A DNA stretch of 64,000 nt from Mycobacterium gordonae (GTDB taxonomy: Bacteria; Actinomycetota; Actinomycetes; Mycobacteriales; Mycobacteriaceae). The DNA is taken from NCBI RefSeq assembly GCF_017086405.1, contig NZ_CP070973.1, positions 2,232,001 through 2,296,000 on the forward strand. Direction: 5' to 3'. This document shows, one piece after another, positions 40,215 to 50,167 of this stretch; the stretch's first letter is position 1, and every line of letters begins with the position of its first letter. A program made the position numbers and the translations under genes. The notes under the pieces are model-generated. The model was not told where the DNA came from, searched no databases, and saw only the letters and a list, made by a program, of their open reading frames with translations.

Positions 40215-40988
40215 GTGGCCGACAAACCCAAGCGCCCCGCTCGACTCGACCTGAAATCAGGGTCCGGCGACGGCAAGTTCGGCAGGCTCATCCAGATCGG
40301 CGGCACGGCGGTAGTGGTGATCTTCGCCGTTGTCCTGGTCTTCTACATCGTCAACTCCAACCACAAGAAGTCCGTGGTCAGCGGGGAAAATGCGGTGCGC
40401 GTGACGTCGAGCAAGCTGGTCACCGACAATGGCCAGCCCAATGGCAAGCCCAAAGCGGTAGTGGCCTTCTACGAGGACTTCCTGTGTCCGGCGTGCGGCA
40501 ACTTCGAGCGTGGCTTCGGCCCCACCGTCTCCAAGCTGATCGACATCGGCGCGATCGCCGCGGACTACTCCATGGTCACGATTCTGGACAGCCCGCGCAC
40601 CCAGAACTATTCCTCACGTGCGGCCGCGGCGGCCTACTGCGTCGCCGACGAGTCCATCGAAGCGTTCCGCCGCTTCCACTCGGCGCTGTACAGCAAGGAC
40701 ATCCAGCCGGAAGAGACGGGAACGAAATTTCCCGACAATGCGCGACTGATCGAGATCGCCCGCGAGGCGGGTGCGGCGGGCAAGGTGCCGGACTGCATCA
40801 ACAGCGGCAAGTACATCTCGAAGGTCACCGGACTGGCGGCCGCCAGCAACATCCGCGCAACCCCGACGGTCCGGATCAACGGCGACGAGTACGACCCGTC
40901 GACCCCGGACGCCCTGGTCGCCAAGATCAGGGAGATCGTCGGCAACATCCCCGGCATGGACGAGGCTTCGGCCGCCGCAAAGGCGTAA
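40215..40988 (+). CDS. DsbA-like thioredoxin-fold oxidoreductase, membrane-anchored
   Basis: 257 residues from GTG 40215. N-terminal basic stretch and one membrane helix (GGTAVVVIFAVVLVFYIV), then an extracytoplasmic thioredoxin-4-like domain with active site CPAC (FYEDFLCPACGNFERGFG), and a second Cys pair (YCVADE and DCINSGKYISK) that may be structural. Followed after 4 bases by a VKOR homologue, which would re-oxidise it, so the two form a disulfide-bond system. Equivalent to Rv2969c. Confidence 0.95.
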   Translation: MADKPKRPARLDLKSGSGDGKFGRLIQIGGTAVVVIFAVVLVFYIVNSNHKKSVVSGENAVRVTSSKLVTDNGQPNGKPKAVVAFYEDFLCPACGNFERGFGPTVSKLIDIGAIAADYSMVTILDSPRTQNYSSRAAAAAYCVADESIEAFRRFHSALYSKDIQPEETGTKFPDNARLIEIAREAGAAGKVPDCINSGKYISKVTGLAAASNIRATPTVRINGDEYDPSTPDALVAKIREIVGNIPGMDEASAAAKA

Positions 40989-40992
40989 TTGC

Positions 40993-41616
40993 ATGTCAGT
41001 CGATGTCGCCACCGAGGAGCCCGGCGATCTGAAATCGGCCGTCCCGCCGGTGCCCCGGCTGAGCGCCTGGTGGGTGCTGATCGGCGGGGTGATCGGCCTG
41101 CTCTCCTCGATCACGCTGACCGTGGAGAAGATCGAACTGCTGCGCAACGCCGCATACGTGCCGACCTGCAACATCAACCCGATCTTGTCGTGCGGCTCGG
41201 TGATGGTGACCAAGCAGGCGTCAGTGCTCGGCTTCCCCAATCCGCTGCTGGGCATCGCCGGGTTCACCGTGGTGGTGGTCACCGGAGTGCTGGCTGTGGC
41301 GAAAGTGCCGTTGCCCCGGTGGTATTGGACTGGCCTCGAGGTCGGACTAGCGATCGGTACGGTGTTCGTGCACTGGCTGATCTTCCAGAGCCTGTACCGG
41401 ATCGGGGCCCTCTGCCCGTACTGCATGGTGGTGTGGGCGATGACCATCACGCTGTTGGTAGTGGCGGCGTCCATCTTGCTGCGTCCGACTCTCGACGACC
41501 GCGGCGTGTTGCGGTTCCTGTTCGGGTGGCGGTGGTCACTTGTCACCTTCTGGTTCACCGCGGTCTTCCTACTGATCCTGGTCCGCTTCTGGTACTACTG
41601 GTCGACGCTCATCTGA
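40993..41616 (+). CDS. Vitamin K epoxide reductase (VKOR) homologue
   Basis: 207 residues, about five membrane helices. Loop cysteines in CNINPILSCGSVMVTKQ and the redox motif CPYC in RIGALCPYCMVVWAMT are the VKOR/DsbB-type signature. It uses menaquinone to oxidise the partner DsbA-like protein immediately upstream. Equivalent to Rv2968c. Fifteen bases before pca. Confidence 0.95.
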   Translation: MSVDVATEEPGDLKSAVPPVPRLSAWWVLIGGVIGLLSSITLTVEKIELLRNAAYVPTCNINPILSCGSVMVTKQASVLGFPNPLLGIAGFTVVVVTGVLAVAKVPLPRWYWTGLEVGLAIGTVFVHWLIFQSLYRIGALCPYCMVVWAMTITLLVVAASILLRPTLDDRGVLRFLFGWRWSLVTFWFTAVFLLILVRFWYYWSTLI

Positions 41617-41630
41617 GTAAGGGGTCAAGG

Positions 41631-44600
41631 GTGATCTCCAAAGTGCTGGTGGCCAATCGCGGCGAGATCGCGATCCGGGCGTTTCGCGCGGCCTACGAAC
41701 TCGGTGTCGGCACCGTCGCCGTCTATTCCTACGAGGACCGCAACTCGCTGCACCGGCTGAAGGCCGACGAGTCCTACCAGATCGGTGAAGTCGGGCACCC
41801 GGTGCGGGCGTACCTGTCGGTGGACGAGATTGTCGAGACGGCGCTGCGCTGCGGCGCGGACGCCGTCTACCCCGGTTACGGATTCCTTTCGGAGAACCCG
41901 GATTTGGCGGCGGCGTGTGCGGCCGCGGGCATCGCCTTCGTCGGACCGGGTGCCGAAGTGCTCGAGCTGACCGGCAATAAGTCGCGGGCGATCGCGGCGG
42001 CCCGGGAAGCGGGACTGCCGGTGCTGGAGTCCTCGGCGCCGTCGGCGTCGGTGGACGAACTGGTGTCGGCCGCCGGTGCCATGCGTTTTCCGTTGTTCGT
42101 CAAGGCCGTTGCCGGTGGCGGTGGACGCGGGATGCGCCGTGTCACCGACAGCGCCGCACTGCCCGAGGCGATCGAAGCCGCCAGCCGTGAAGCAGAGTCG
42201 GCGTTCGGGGACCCGACGGTATACCTCGAACAGGCGGTGCTGCGCCCGCGCCACATCGAGGTGCAGATCCTGGCCGACACCCACGGCAACGTGATCCACC
42301 TCTACGAGCGCGACTGCAGCGTGCAGCGCCGCCACCAGAAAGTCATCGAACTGGCGCCGGCGCCGAACCTGGCTGCGGAACTGCGCGACAAGATGTGCGG
42401 GGACGCCGTCGCCTTCGCCCGCCATATCGGGTACAGCTGCGCGGGCACCGTCGAATTCCTGCTCGACGAGAGCGGCGACTACGTCTTCATCGAGATGAAT
42501 CCGCGAATTCAGGTGGAACACACCGTCACCGAGGAGATCACCGACGTCGACCTGGTCTCCAGCCAGCTGCGCATCGGTTCCGGGGAGACGCTCGAGGATC
42601 TCGGCCTGACGCAGGAGGGTGTGCGGCCGCACGGTGCCGCACTACAGTGCCGCATCACCACCGAGGACCCGGCCAACGGCTTCCGTCCCGACACCGGGCG
42701 GATCAGCGCGCTGCGGACGCCCGGCGGTGCCGGCATCAGGTTGGACGGCAGCACCAATCTGGGTGCGGAGATCAGCGCGCACTTCGACTCTATGCTGGTC
42801 AAGCTGACCTGTCGGGGCCGGGATTTCCAGACCGCGGTCAACCGGGCGCGCCGGGCCATGGCGGAATTCCGCATTCGCGGGGTGTCGACGAATATTCCTT
42901 TCCTGCAAGCGGTTCTGGACGACCCGGACTTTCAGGCCGGCCGCGTCACCACGTCGTTCATCGACGACCGGCCGCAGCTGCTGACCGCACGCACCTCGGC
43001 GGACCGCGGCACCAAGATCCTCAACTACCTTGCCGATGTCACCGTCAACAAGCCGCACGGCACCCGGCCGTCGAAGGTGTACCCACAGGACAAGTTGCCC
43101 GAAATCGACCGCGACACACAGCCACCGGCCGGGTCCAGGCAACGGCTGGTCGAGCTCGGTCCGGAAGGTTTCGCGCGTTGGCTACGAGAGTCGCCCGCGG
43201 TCGGGGTGACCGACACCACGTTCCGCGACGCGCACCAGTCGTTGCTGGCGACCCGGGTGCGCACCAGCGGATTGCTGATGGTGGCACCGTATCTCGCGCG
43301 GACTACGCCGCAGCTGCTGTCGGTGGAGTGCTGGGGCGGGGCGACCTACGACGTGGCGCTGCGGTTCCTCAAGGAAGACCCGTGGGAGCGGCTGGCCGCC
43401 CTGCGTGAGTCGATTCCCAACATTTGTCTGCAGATGCTGTTGCGGGGCCGAAACACGGTGGGATACACGCCGTATCCGGAGATCGTCACCTCGGCGTTCA
43501 TCGAGGAGGCAACGGCTACCGGCATCGACATCTTCCGGATCTTCGACGCGCTGAACAATCTTGACTCGATGCGCCCGGCCATCGACGCGGTGCGCGAAAC
43601 GGGCTCTGCCATAGCCGAAGTCGCGATGTGCTACACCGGTGATCTGTCCGATCCGGGGGAGCGGCTGTACACGCTGGACTACTACCTACGGCTGGCCGAG
43701 GCCATCGTGGCGGCCGGCGCGCATGTGCTGGCAATCAAGGACATGGCCGGACTGCTGCGCGCACCGGCGGCCTACACGCTGGTCAGTGCTTTGCGCAGTC
43801 GGTTCGACCTGCCCGTGCATGTGCACACCCACGACACGCCGGGCGGCCAGCTCGGCAGTTACGTGGCGGCCTGGCAGGCCGGCGCCGACGCGGTCGACGG
43901 AGCGGCGGCGCCGATGGCGGGCACCACCAGCCAGCCCGCGCTGAGTTCGATCGTCGCCGCGGCCGCGCACACCGAATACGACACCGGCTTGTCGCTGGCG
44001 GCCGTGTGCGCGCTGGAGCCGTACTGGGAGGCGTTGCGAAAGGTGTACGCGCCCTTCGAATCTGGATTGCCCGGCCCGACCGGACGGGTGTATCACCACG
44101 AGATTCCGGGCGGGCAGCTGTCGAACCTGCGCCAACAGGCGATCGCCTTGGGGCTCGGTGACCGGTTCGAGGAGATCGAAGAGGCCTACGCGGGGGCCGA
44201 CCGGGTGCTGGGCCGGCTGATCAAGGTGACGCCTTCGTCGAAGGTGGTCGGCGATCTGGCGCTGGCGTTGGTGGGGTCAGGACTCGGTGCCGACGAATTC
44301 GCCGCGGACCCGGCCCGTTTCGACATCCCGGACTCGGTGCTCGGATTTCTGCGCGGGGAGCTGGGTGATCCGGTGGGCGGATGGCCGGAGCCGCTGCGCG
44401 AGAAGGCGCTGGCCGGTCGTGCGCCGGCCAAGCCGGCCCCGAAGCTGCCCGCCGACGACGAGAACGCGTTGTCGGCCGCCGGGCCGAAACGCCAGGCGAC
44501 TTTGAACAGATTGCTGTTTCCCGGCCCGACAAAGGAATTCGAGGAGCACCGGGAGAACTACGGCGATACTTCGCAGTTGTCGGCCAATCAGTTCTTCTAC

Positions 44601-45014
44601 GGCCTGCGCCAGGGCGAAGAGCACCGGGTGAAGTTGGAGCGCGGCGTGGAGCTGCTGATCGGGCTGGAGGCGATCTCCGAACCCGACGAGCGGGGTATGC
44701 GCACGGTCATGTGCATCATCAACGGCCAACTGCGGCCGGTGCTGGTGCGTGACCGGAGCATCGCCAGCGCGGTGCCGGCCGCCGAGAAGGCCGACCGCGG
44801 CAACCCGAATCACGTTGCGGCCCCGTTCGCCGGCGTGGTCACGGTGAGCGTGTCCGACGGCGACCGGGTGAGCGCCGGGCAGACGATCGCCACCATCGAG
44901 GCGATGAAGATGGAAGCCCCAATCACGGCGCCCACCGACGGCACCGTGGAGCGGGTCGCCGTATCGAGCACCGCTCAGGTGGAAGGCGGTGACCTGCTGG
45001 TGGTGCTGCACTGA
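41631..45014 (+). CDS. pca: Pyruvate carboxylase
   Basis: Biotin- and ATP-dependent carboxylation of pyruvate to oxaloacetate (anaplerosis). 1127 residues from GTG 41631, the length I recall for M. tuberculosis. Domains in order: biotin carboxylase (~1-450) with LANRGE-like N-terminus, GGGGRGMRRV ATP-grasp loop and EMNPRIQVEHTVTEE; carboxyltransferase (~530-810) with TDTTFRDAHQSLLATRVR and HTHDTPGGQL; tetramerisation region; biotin carrier with EAMKMEAP, biotinyl Lys1093. Ends directly at the first unit of a 51-bp tandem repeat. Confidence 0.98.
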   Translation: MISKVLVANRGEIAIRAFRAAYELGVGTVAVYSYEDRNSLHRLKADESYQIGEVGHPVRAYLSVDEIVETALRCGADAVYPGYGFLSENPDLAAACAAAGIAFVGPGAEVLELTGNKSRAIAAAREAGLPVLESSAPSASVDELVSAAGAMRFPLFVKAVAGGGGRGMRRVTDSAALPEAIEAASREAESAFGDPTVYLEQAVLRPRHIEVQILADTHGNVIHLYERDCSVQRRHQKVIELAPAPNLAAELRDKMCGDAVAFARHIGYSCAGTVEFLLDESGDYVFIEMNPRIQVEHTVTEEITDVDLVSSQLRIGSGETLEDLGLTQEGVRPHGAALQCRITTEDPANGFRPDTGRISALRTPGGAGIRLDGSTNLGAEISAHFDSMLVKLTCRGRDFQTAVNRARRAMAEFRIRGVSTNIPFLQAVLDDPDFQAGRVTTSFIDDRPQLLTARTSADRGTKILNYLADVTVNKPHGTRPSKVYPQDKLPEIDRDTQPPAGSRQRLVELGPEGFARWLRESPAVGVTDTTFRDAHQSLLATRVRTSGLLMVAPYLARTTPQLLSVECWGGATYDVALRFLKEDPWERLAALRESIPNICLQMLLRGRNTVGYTPYPEIVTSAFIEEATATGIDIFRIFDALNNLDSMRPAIDAVRETGSAIAEVAMCYTGDLSDPGERLYTLDYYLRLAEAIVAAGAHVLAIKDMAGLLRAPAAYTLVSALRSRFDLPVHVHTHDTPGGQLGSYVAAWQAGADAVDGAAAPMAGTTSQPALSSIVAAAAHTEYDTGLSLAAVCALEPYWEALRKVYAPFESGLPGPTGRVYHHEIPGGQLSNLRQQAIALGLGDRFEEIEEAYAGADRVLGRLIKVTPSSKVVGDLALALVGSGLGADEFAADPARFDIPDSVLGFLRGELGDPVGGWPEPLREKALAGRAPAKPAPKLPADDENALSAAGPKRQATLNRLLFPGPTKEFEEHRENYGDTSQLSANQFFYGLRQGEEHRVKLERGVELLIGLEAISEPDERGMRTVMCIINGQLRPVLVRDRSIASAVPAAEKADRGNPNHVAAPFAGVVTVSVSDGDRVSAGQTIATIEAMKMEAPITAPTDGTVERVAVSSTAQVEGGDLLVVLH

Positions 45015-45167
45015 CCGCGTCGGCGACGATGCAGAGCGAAGCGATGAGGAGGAGCGGCGCAGGTGCCGCGTCGGCGACGATGCAGAGCGAAGCGATGAGG
45101 AGGAGCGGCGCAGGTGCCGCGTCGGCGACGATGCAGAGCGAAGCGATGAGGAGGAGCGGCGCAGGTG
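45015..45167 (+). repeat. MIRU-like tandem repeat, three 51-bp units
   Basis: Three identical 51-base copies (45015-45065, 45066-45116, 45117-45167) start right after the pca TGA and end on the rsmD GTG. Each carries GAGGAGGAG followed by GCGGCGCAGGTG, that is, a ribosome-binding site and a GTG. Position between operon genes and overlap with stop/start codons are those described for mycobacterial interspersed repetitive units. Copy number is probably variable among strains. Confidence 0.95.
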
Positions 45168-45719
45168 CCCAGGATCATCGGTGGCGCCGCCCGGGGCCGG
45201 CGGCTCACGGTTCCGCCGCGGGGAACCAGGCCCACCACCGACCGGGTGCGCGAGTCGCTGTTCAATATCCTGACGGCGCGACTGGATCTGAGCGGCTCCA
45301 CGGTGCTCGATCTCTATGCGGGCTCCGGTGCGCTCGGGCTCGAGGCGCTCTCGCGCGGTGCCGCGTCCGTGCTGTTCGTCGAATCCGACCAGCGCACCGC
45401 GGCCGTGTTGGCGCGCAACGTGTCCGCCGTGGGATTGTCCGGTGCGGTGGTGCGCAGAGGTGCGGTGGCGGCGGTGTTGGCGGCCGGGGCATCGGCGCCG
45501 GTCGACCTGGTACTCGCCGATCCGCCGTACGAGACCCAAACCGGTGAGCTGAACACGGTTTTGGCCGCGTTGCAGGTCCACGGCTGGGTGGGGGACGGGA
45601 CCGTGGCGGTGGTGGAGCGCGGTGTCGCCAGTACCCCGTTGGCCTGGCCGCAGGGCTGGTCGGTGTGGCCGGAGAGGGTTTACGGCGACACTCGTCTGGA
45701 GCTGGCCGAGCGTGGGTGA
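45165..45719 (+). CDS. rsmD: 16S rRNA (guanine966-N2)-methyltransferase
   Basis: 184 residues from GTG 45165, the last codon of the third repeat unit; [17 protein letters not shown] is the family N-terminus, so this start is right. Class I SAM fold: [20 protein letters not shown] (motif I) and catalytic DPPY ([11 protein letters not shown]). Methylates G966 of 16S rRNA. Equivalent to Rv2966c. coaD follows after 24 bases. Confidence 0.95.
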   Translation: MPRIIGGAARGRRLTVPPRGTRPTTDRVRESLFNILTARLDLSGSTVLDLYAGSGALGLEALSRGAASVLFVESDQRTAAVLARNVSAVGLSGAVVRRGAVAAVLAAGASAPVDLVLADPPYETQTGELNTVLAALQVHGWVGDGTVAVVERGVASTPLAWPQGWSVWPERVYGDTRLELAERG

Positions 45720-45743
45720 CTCGCCCTGCTAGCGTCATCGGTT

Positions 45744-46229
45744 ATGAGCGGCGCGGTATGCCCGGGGTCCTTCGACCCCGTCACCTTGGGCCACATCGAC
45801 GTCTTCGAGCGCGCCGCGGCCCAGTTCGACGAGGTCGTGGTCGCGATCCTGATCAACCCGGCCAAGAAGGGCATGTTCGACCTTGATGAGCGCATCGCGA
45901 TGATCGAGGAGTCGACGACGCATCTGCCGAACCTGCGGGTGGAATCCGGCCAGGGCTTGGTGGTGGACTTCGTCCGGTCTCAGGGCATGAACGCGATCGT
46001 GAAGGGCCTGCGCACCGGCACCGATTTCGAATACGAACTGCAGATGGCGCAGATGAACAAGCATGTGGCAGGGGTCGACACGTTCTTCGTCGCGACCGCT
46101 CCGCGGTACTCGTTCGTCTCGTCATCGCTGGCGAAAGAAGTCGCGATGCTCGGCGGTGACGTCACCGAGTTGCTGCCCGAACCCGTCAACCGCCGCATGC
46201 GTGAACGGGTGGCCTGCCGCGACGGTTAG
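45744..46229 (+). CDS. coaD: Phosphopantetheine adenylyltransferase
   Basis: Transfers AMP to 4'-phosphopantetheine in CoA synthesis. 161 residues. Nucleotidyltransferase motifs: [22 protein letters not shown] (T/HxGH) and [25 protein letters not shown] (ISSxxxRE-like). [19 protein letters not shown] is the family middle block. Ends in a 4-base overlap with the convergent metallophosphatase gene. Confidence 0.97.
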   Translation: MSGAVCPGSFDPVTLGHIDVFERAAAQFDEVVVAILINPAKKGMFDLDERIAMIEESTTHLPNLRVESGQGLVVDFVRSQGMNAIVKGLRTGTDFEYELQMAQMNKHVAGVDTFFVATAPRYSFVSSSLAKEVAMLGGDVTELLPEPVNRRMRERVACRDG

Positions 46230-47215
46230 CCGGATTGCCAGTAGTTTTCGGCTTGGATCGTGCTTTCGCCGGACCACCGATAGGCGGTCAACTTCCCGCC
46301 CTTTGCCGCACTGAAGTCCACGCAGGCGCAATGGTTCGTCCAGTCTCGTGCGTACTGCGGGGTGCCCTTGCGCCAGTAATGGCCGTACAACACCGGAATG
46401 CGCTGGGTGTAGGTGTACGAACGCTCGGCCGGCGTGACCTCGACATCCGGCAATCTCGGGTAAGGCGTGCCGTCCGCGGCCGTGAAAGTGTCCGCTATTT
46501 CCGCGATTTGGCGCAGCGTCGTGGCCTCGTCGTCCCACCAGCGGATTCGGGCGGCGCCGCGCAGGTGATCGTCCTTGTCCCGGAATGGCGGTATCCGACG
46601 GGCCGTCAGGCTGATTTCGGGCCCCTTGAGCAACACCTCGATGGCTTGGTAGAGCTCGCTTCCCCTGGCGGAAGCTGCCACGATCTGGTCCACGTTGCCG
46701 AACCGATTCGAACCTAGCTGCCGCTCAACCATTTTCATTGAAGCCTCATGCCAGCAGGCATGCACCACCCGCACCGCGCCCAGGTCCAGCCACAGCGGTA
46801 GCGTCATGAACCATTGCGCGTAGTAGGCCCGCTGGTCGGCGGTGAGCTGATCGAGGAATTGCCGATGCTGCCGGTTGTTTTTGTCGCTGTGTTCCCGTAG
46901 GTGGCGCCCGCTGCCGGGCGGATGTTCGGTCGCATATCCGATTGCGTTGAATTCGTGGTTGCCCATAACGATTTGGGCGCTGCCGACGTCGACCATGCCC
47001 TTGACGATCTCGAGGACACGCAGCTGCTCACTGCCGCGGTCGACCAGATCGCCGACGAAGATGGCCTGCCGTTCGGGATGCGCGAACGCGCCGCTTTCCC
47101 GCTGGTATCCGAGCTCAGTCAACAGCGTCCGCAGGGCCGAAGCGCAGCCGTGGATGTCGCCGATGATGTCGTAGCCCCGCACGACCCGATTCTGCCATCC
47201 GCTCCCGAACGGCAT
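46226..47215 (-). CDS. Calcineurin-like metallophosphatase
   Basis: 329 residues from ATG 47215 ([10 protein letters not shown]) or 318 from GTG 47182 ([12 protein letters not shown]). Metallophosphoesterase motifs in order: GDIHGC (D, H), GDLVDRG (D), GNHE (N, H), then HACWHEAS, and YGHYW with the last His. The set resembles bacterial PrpE/ApaH-like serine/threonine or diadenosine-tetraphosphate phosphatases. Longer frame to 47383 is antisense to the epimerase and is not used. I recall no such gene here in H37Rv. Confidence 0.88.
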   Translation of the reverse strand: MPFGSGWQNRVVRGYDIIGDIHGCASALRTLLTELGYQRESGAFAHPERQAIFVGDLVDRGSEQLRVLEIVKGMVDVGSAQIVMGNHEFNAIGYATEHPPGSGRHLREHSDKNNRQHRQFLDQLTADQRAYYAQWFMTLPLWLDLGAVRVVHACWHEASMKMVERQLGSNRFGNVDQIVAASARGSELYQAIEVLLKGPEISLTARRIPPFRDKDDHLRGAARIRWWDDEATTLRQIAEIADTFTAADGTPYPRLPDVEVTPAERSYTYTQRIPVLYGHYWRKGTPQYARDWTNHCACVDFSAAKGGKLTAYRWSGESTIQAENYWQSG

Positions 47216-47281
47216 AGCGCTCCGGTAATCGATTGAGTTACCGTCCTGCACAGAGTTGCTTGACGGGGATCGAGGACTGCC

Positions 47282-48340
47282 ATGTCGGGAACCGTGCTGG
47301 TCACCGGTGCTTTCGGTCTGGTGGGGACCGAGACGGTGCGCCGGTTGGCCGCCGACGGGTGGCGGGTGATCGCCACGGCGCATCGTAACGCCTTCGAGGA
47401 GCTCCCGCCACGGGTGGAGATCCGGTGGACCGATCTGACCGATCCCGCACAGGTGCGAGCCGTGGTGGGGGAGGTGTCACCCGAGGTGATCGTCCATCTC
47501 GCGGCGGTGATCCCGCCGTTGGTGTACCGCGATGCGGTGTTCGCCCGCAAACTGAATGTGGGCGCGACCGCGGCTCTGGTGCATGCCGCCGAGGACCAAC
47601 CGAAGCCGCCCCGGTTCCTGCATGCCTCCAGTACCGCGGTGTATGGCTTCCGTAATCCCTATCGACATCCCGAGTTGATCGGCGTCGAGACTCCAATGCG
47701 GCCCTGCGAACTCTACGGCGGACACAAGTTGGAAGCCGAGGAACTCGTGCGGTCCTCGAATCTGGACTGGGTGGTGCTGCGGCTCGGCGGTGTGCTGAGC
47801 ATCGACCCCAGGGCCATGCCCGTCACGCGGGACATCGTGTACTTCAGCAGTGCGCTGCCTTCTGATGGTCGGGTGCATTCCGTGGACACCCGCGATGTGG
47901 CGGTGGCATTCGCGGCCGCAGCGCACCTGGATGTGGTCGGCGAGATTTTGCTGATTGGTGGTGACGATTCGCACCTGCTGCGGCAGGGTGATATCGCGTC
48001 GGCGATGACGGCCGCTCAGGGCATGGCCGGGGTGATGCCGCGGGGGCGGCCGGGTGACCCGAACAGCGACGACGGTTGGTATCCCAGCGCCGACTGGATG
48101 GATGTCAGCGAGGCGCAGCGGGTTTTGAATTTTCAGCGGCATTCGTGGCCCGACATGCTGTCGGAGATGCGGGTGCAGACCGGCTGGCAGCGTTATCCGA
48201 GACGCGTCGTCGTACCGTTGGCGCGCCAGTTCATCAAACGACAAGCGGCGTACCGTAACTCGCCGGGACAGTATGCCGATGTGTGGGCGGCCCTAGGGAG
48301 ACGATTCGGCAACACGGCGGTGGACACCACCAGGGCGTAG
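47282..48340 (+). CDS. NAD-dependent epimerase/dehydratase family protein
   Basis: 352 residues, extended SDR: VLVTGAFGLVGTETVRRLAADG (GxxGxxG), DLTDPAQVRAVV, VIVHLAAVIPP, the Ser/Tyr region with SSTAVYGFRNPYRHP and CELYGGHKLEAE (YxxxK-like). Divergent from the metallophosphatase across 66 bases, which may carry both promoters. Substrate is not evident; a nucleotide sugar or lipid-linked sugar is likely. Confidence 0.88.
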   Translation: MSGTVLVTGAFGLVGTETVRRLAADGWRVIATAHRNAFEELPPRVEIRWTDLTDPAQVRAVVGEVSPEVIVHLAAVIPPLVYRDAVFARKLNVGATAALVHAAEDQPKPPRFLHASSTAVYGFRNPYRHPELIGVETPMRPCELYGGHKLEAEELVRSSNLDWVVLRLGGVLSIDPRAMPVTRDIVYFSSALPSDGRVHSVDTRDVAVAFAAAAHLDVVGEILLIGGDDSHLLRQGDIASAMTAAQGMAGVMPRGRPGDPNSDDGWYPSADWMDVSEAQRVLNFQRHSWPDMLSEMRVQTGWQRYPRRVVVPLARQFIKRQAAYRNSPGQYADVWAALGRRFGNTAVDTTRA

Positions 48341-48351
48341 CAAAAACCAGG

Positions 48352-49224
48352 TCAGAAAACGATGGTCTGGTTGTTGTGCACGATGACGCGGTCCTGACAG
48401 TGCCACAACACCGCGCGCGACAGAACCGCGCGTTCCACGTCGGCACCGACCCGCACCAGGTCTTCGACGGTGTCGGTATGGCTGACCCGCACCACGTCCT
48501 GCTCGATGATCGGCCCCTCGTCCAGGGTCTCGGTGACGTAGTGTGCGGTAGCTCCGACGAGTTTGACGCCGCGCTCACGGGCCCGCTTGTAGGGCGCCGC
48601 GCCGATGAACGCGGGCAGGAACGAGTGGTGGATGTTGATCAGCGGACAGCCGAGTGCGGACAGGAACTCCCCGGTCAGGATCTGCATGTAGCGCGCCAGC
48701 ACCACCAGATCTACATTGCCGCTGAGTAATTGGAGCTGGCGTTGCTCGGCCTCGGCGCGCGTGTCACGGGTCGCGGGGATATGGAAAAACGGCACGCCGA
48801 AGGGTCGGACACGCTCGGCCAGGTCGGGGTGGTTGGCGATCACCATGGCGATGGACATCTGCAGTTCGCCACGCCGGTTGCGCCACAACAGGTCCAGCAG
48901 GCAGTGGTCGTCCTTCGATGCCATGATGGCCACCCGCTTGGGCCGGGCGGCCTCGGTGAACCGGTAGTCGATCCCGAACTTTCCGGCCACGGTCTCAGCG
49001 AAATCGCGCTCCAGTCCGTCGATCGCAGCCGTCAGTCCCGGTAGGTGAAAGATGGCCCGCTGCAGGAAGGTTCCCCCTTCAGGTGCGGTGGAATGCTGGT
49101 CGAGCGAGATGATGTTGGCCCCGGCCTGGGTGAGAAACGTGCTCACCGCGGCGATGATCCCTGGCCGGTCGTCGCAGCGCAGCAACAACCGTCCAATGTC
49201 GGCGGGTTCGTTCGGTGTTGACAC
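48352..49224 (-). CDS. purU: Formyltetrahydrofolate deformylase
   Basis: Hydrolyses 10-formyl-THF to THF and formate. 290 residues: N-terminal ACT domain (GRLLLRCDDRPGIIAAVSTFLTQAGANI), then formyltransferase fold with MASKDDHCLLDLLWR, MVIANHPDLAE, ARYMQILTGEFLS and INIHHSFLPAFIGAAPY (the catalytic His/Asp). Convergent with the epimerase gene, 11 bases apart. Confidence 0.95.
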   Translation of the reverse strand: MSTPNEPADIGRLLLRCDDRPGIIAAVSTFLTQAGANIISLDQHSTAPEGGTFLQRAIFHLPGLTAAIDGLERDFAETVAGKFGIDYRFTEAARPKRVAIMASKDDHCLLDLLWRNRRGELQMSIAMVIANHPDLAERVRPFGVPFFHIPATRDTRAEAEQRQLQLLSGNVDLVVLARYMQILTGEFLSALGCPLINIHHSFLPAFIGAAPYKRARERGVKLVGATAHYVTETLDEGPIIEQDVVRVSHTDTVEDLVRVGADVERAVLSRAVLWHCQDRVIVHNNQTIVF

Positions 49225-49287
49225 CCGGTCCCTTTCCCCTCGAATTCCGCAGGTCAGGATACCGCCGCCGGTGGGGAGTCGTGGCAG

Positions 49288-50000
49288 CTATGGCTCGTCT
49301 TCGTCGTCGGGGCCGAGCAGTTTCTCGGGGCGATGGACGGTGTTGGTGCGGGGTTGGCCGTAGTCCATTGGGGTCCGGTGGCCGCCATTCGGTGTTGCCG
49401 CGGGCGTCTTACGGGTGGTCCGGGCTTTTCCGGCGAGGCGGTTGTGGGGGCCGCGCGCGAGGGTGAGGTCGTGGATGTCGGTGCAATGGGTGGTGGCCCA
49501 GTAGGAGATGTGGTGGACCTGGCAGTGGTAGGCCGGGGCGGGTGCAGCCGCGTCGCGGGCGCGTTCGCCGTCGGTGTAGTGGCCGTCGGGGTGCAGCGTG
49601 GCCATGAGTTCGCGGGCCTAGCTGGCGACTTGGTCGGGGCGGAAGTCGCGGGCTTTGCCGGCCAGCTCTTTTTCTCGGCTTCCCAGGTGCCGATGGCGAG
49701 GGTGGGCGATGAAGGTGCGGATGACCATGAAGTGGGCGTCGCCGACCAGGCCCTCGCGTTGGGCGGCGGCAGCGGTTCTCCGGTCAGGGTGAGTTCTTCT
49801 TCGGATGCGTAGGCGCGCAGGTGGTTGATCAGCGTGTGCTGGGGTGTGCGCAGCCGGCGGACGACCGTCTCCCGTCGCTCCATCCCGCGCATCCACGCTG
49901 GCGTGGTGAACGCCTCGAAGCTCAAGTCGCACGGGCGATCTACCCCGGAATCGAGTGCGACGAAGACCTCTGCGATCTCCTCACGAGTACGAGATGCCAT
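49288..50000 (-). pseudogene. 13E12 (DUF222-HNH) family pseudogene
   Basis: Readable as a REP13E12-type protein across three blocks. From ATG 50000: ASRTREEIAEVFVALDSGVD to LTLTGEPLP; then a shift to the next frame near 49765 (AAQREGLVGDAHFMVIRTF); an in-frame TAG at 49618-49620; then ARELMATLHPDGHYTDGE, CQVHHISYWATTHCTDIHDLTLARGPHNRL (HNH) to the tail RPEKLLGPDDEDEP. The middle is also shorter than a full copy, implying a deletion. Not functional as sequenced. Confidence 0.85.
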
Positions 50001-50167
50001 ACCCGCAATGCTAGGAAGGACCACCGACAAGTCTGTTCTGCCGGAAGCAGATAAGACCAAGCGACACAGAATATTTCGCGGACAGCGAACGGACGGCGCA
50101 GCGGCACCGGCGGCCGAAACCGTTGATATCTACCGTGATATCGCATTCCACGGTCCAGTGCCAACTT

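Noticed and set aside
40989..41630. N-terminal extension of pyruvate carboxylase by 214 residues
   Set aside because: That stretch is the VKOR gene in another frame; the true start is GTG 41631.
45015..45167. CRISPR array
   Set aside because: Units are contiguous and identical with no spacers; this is a tandem repeat.
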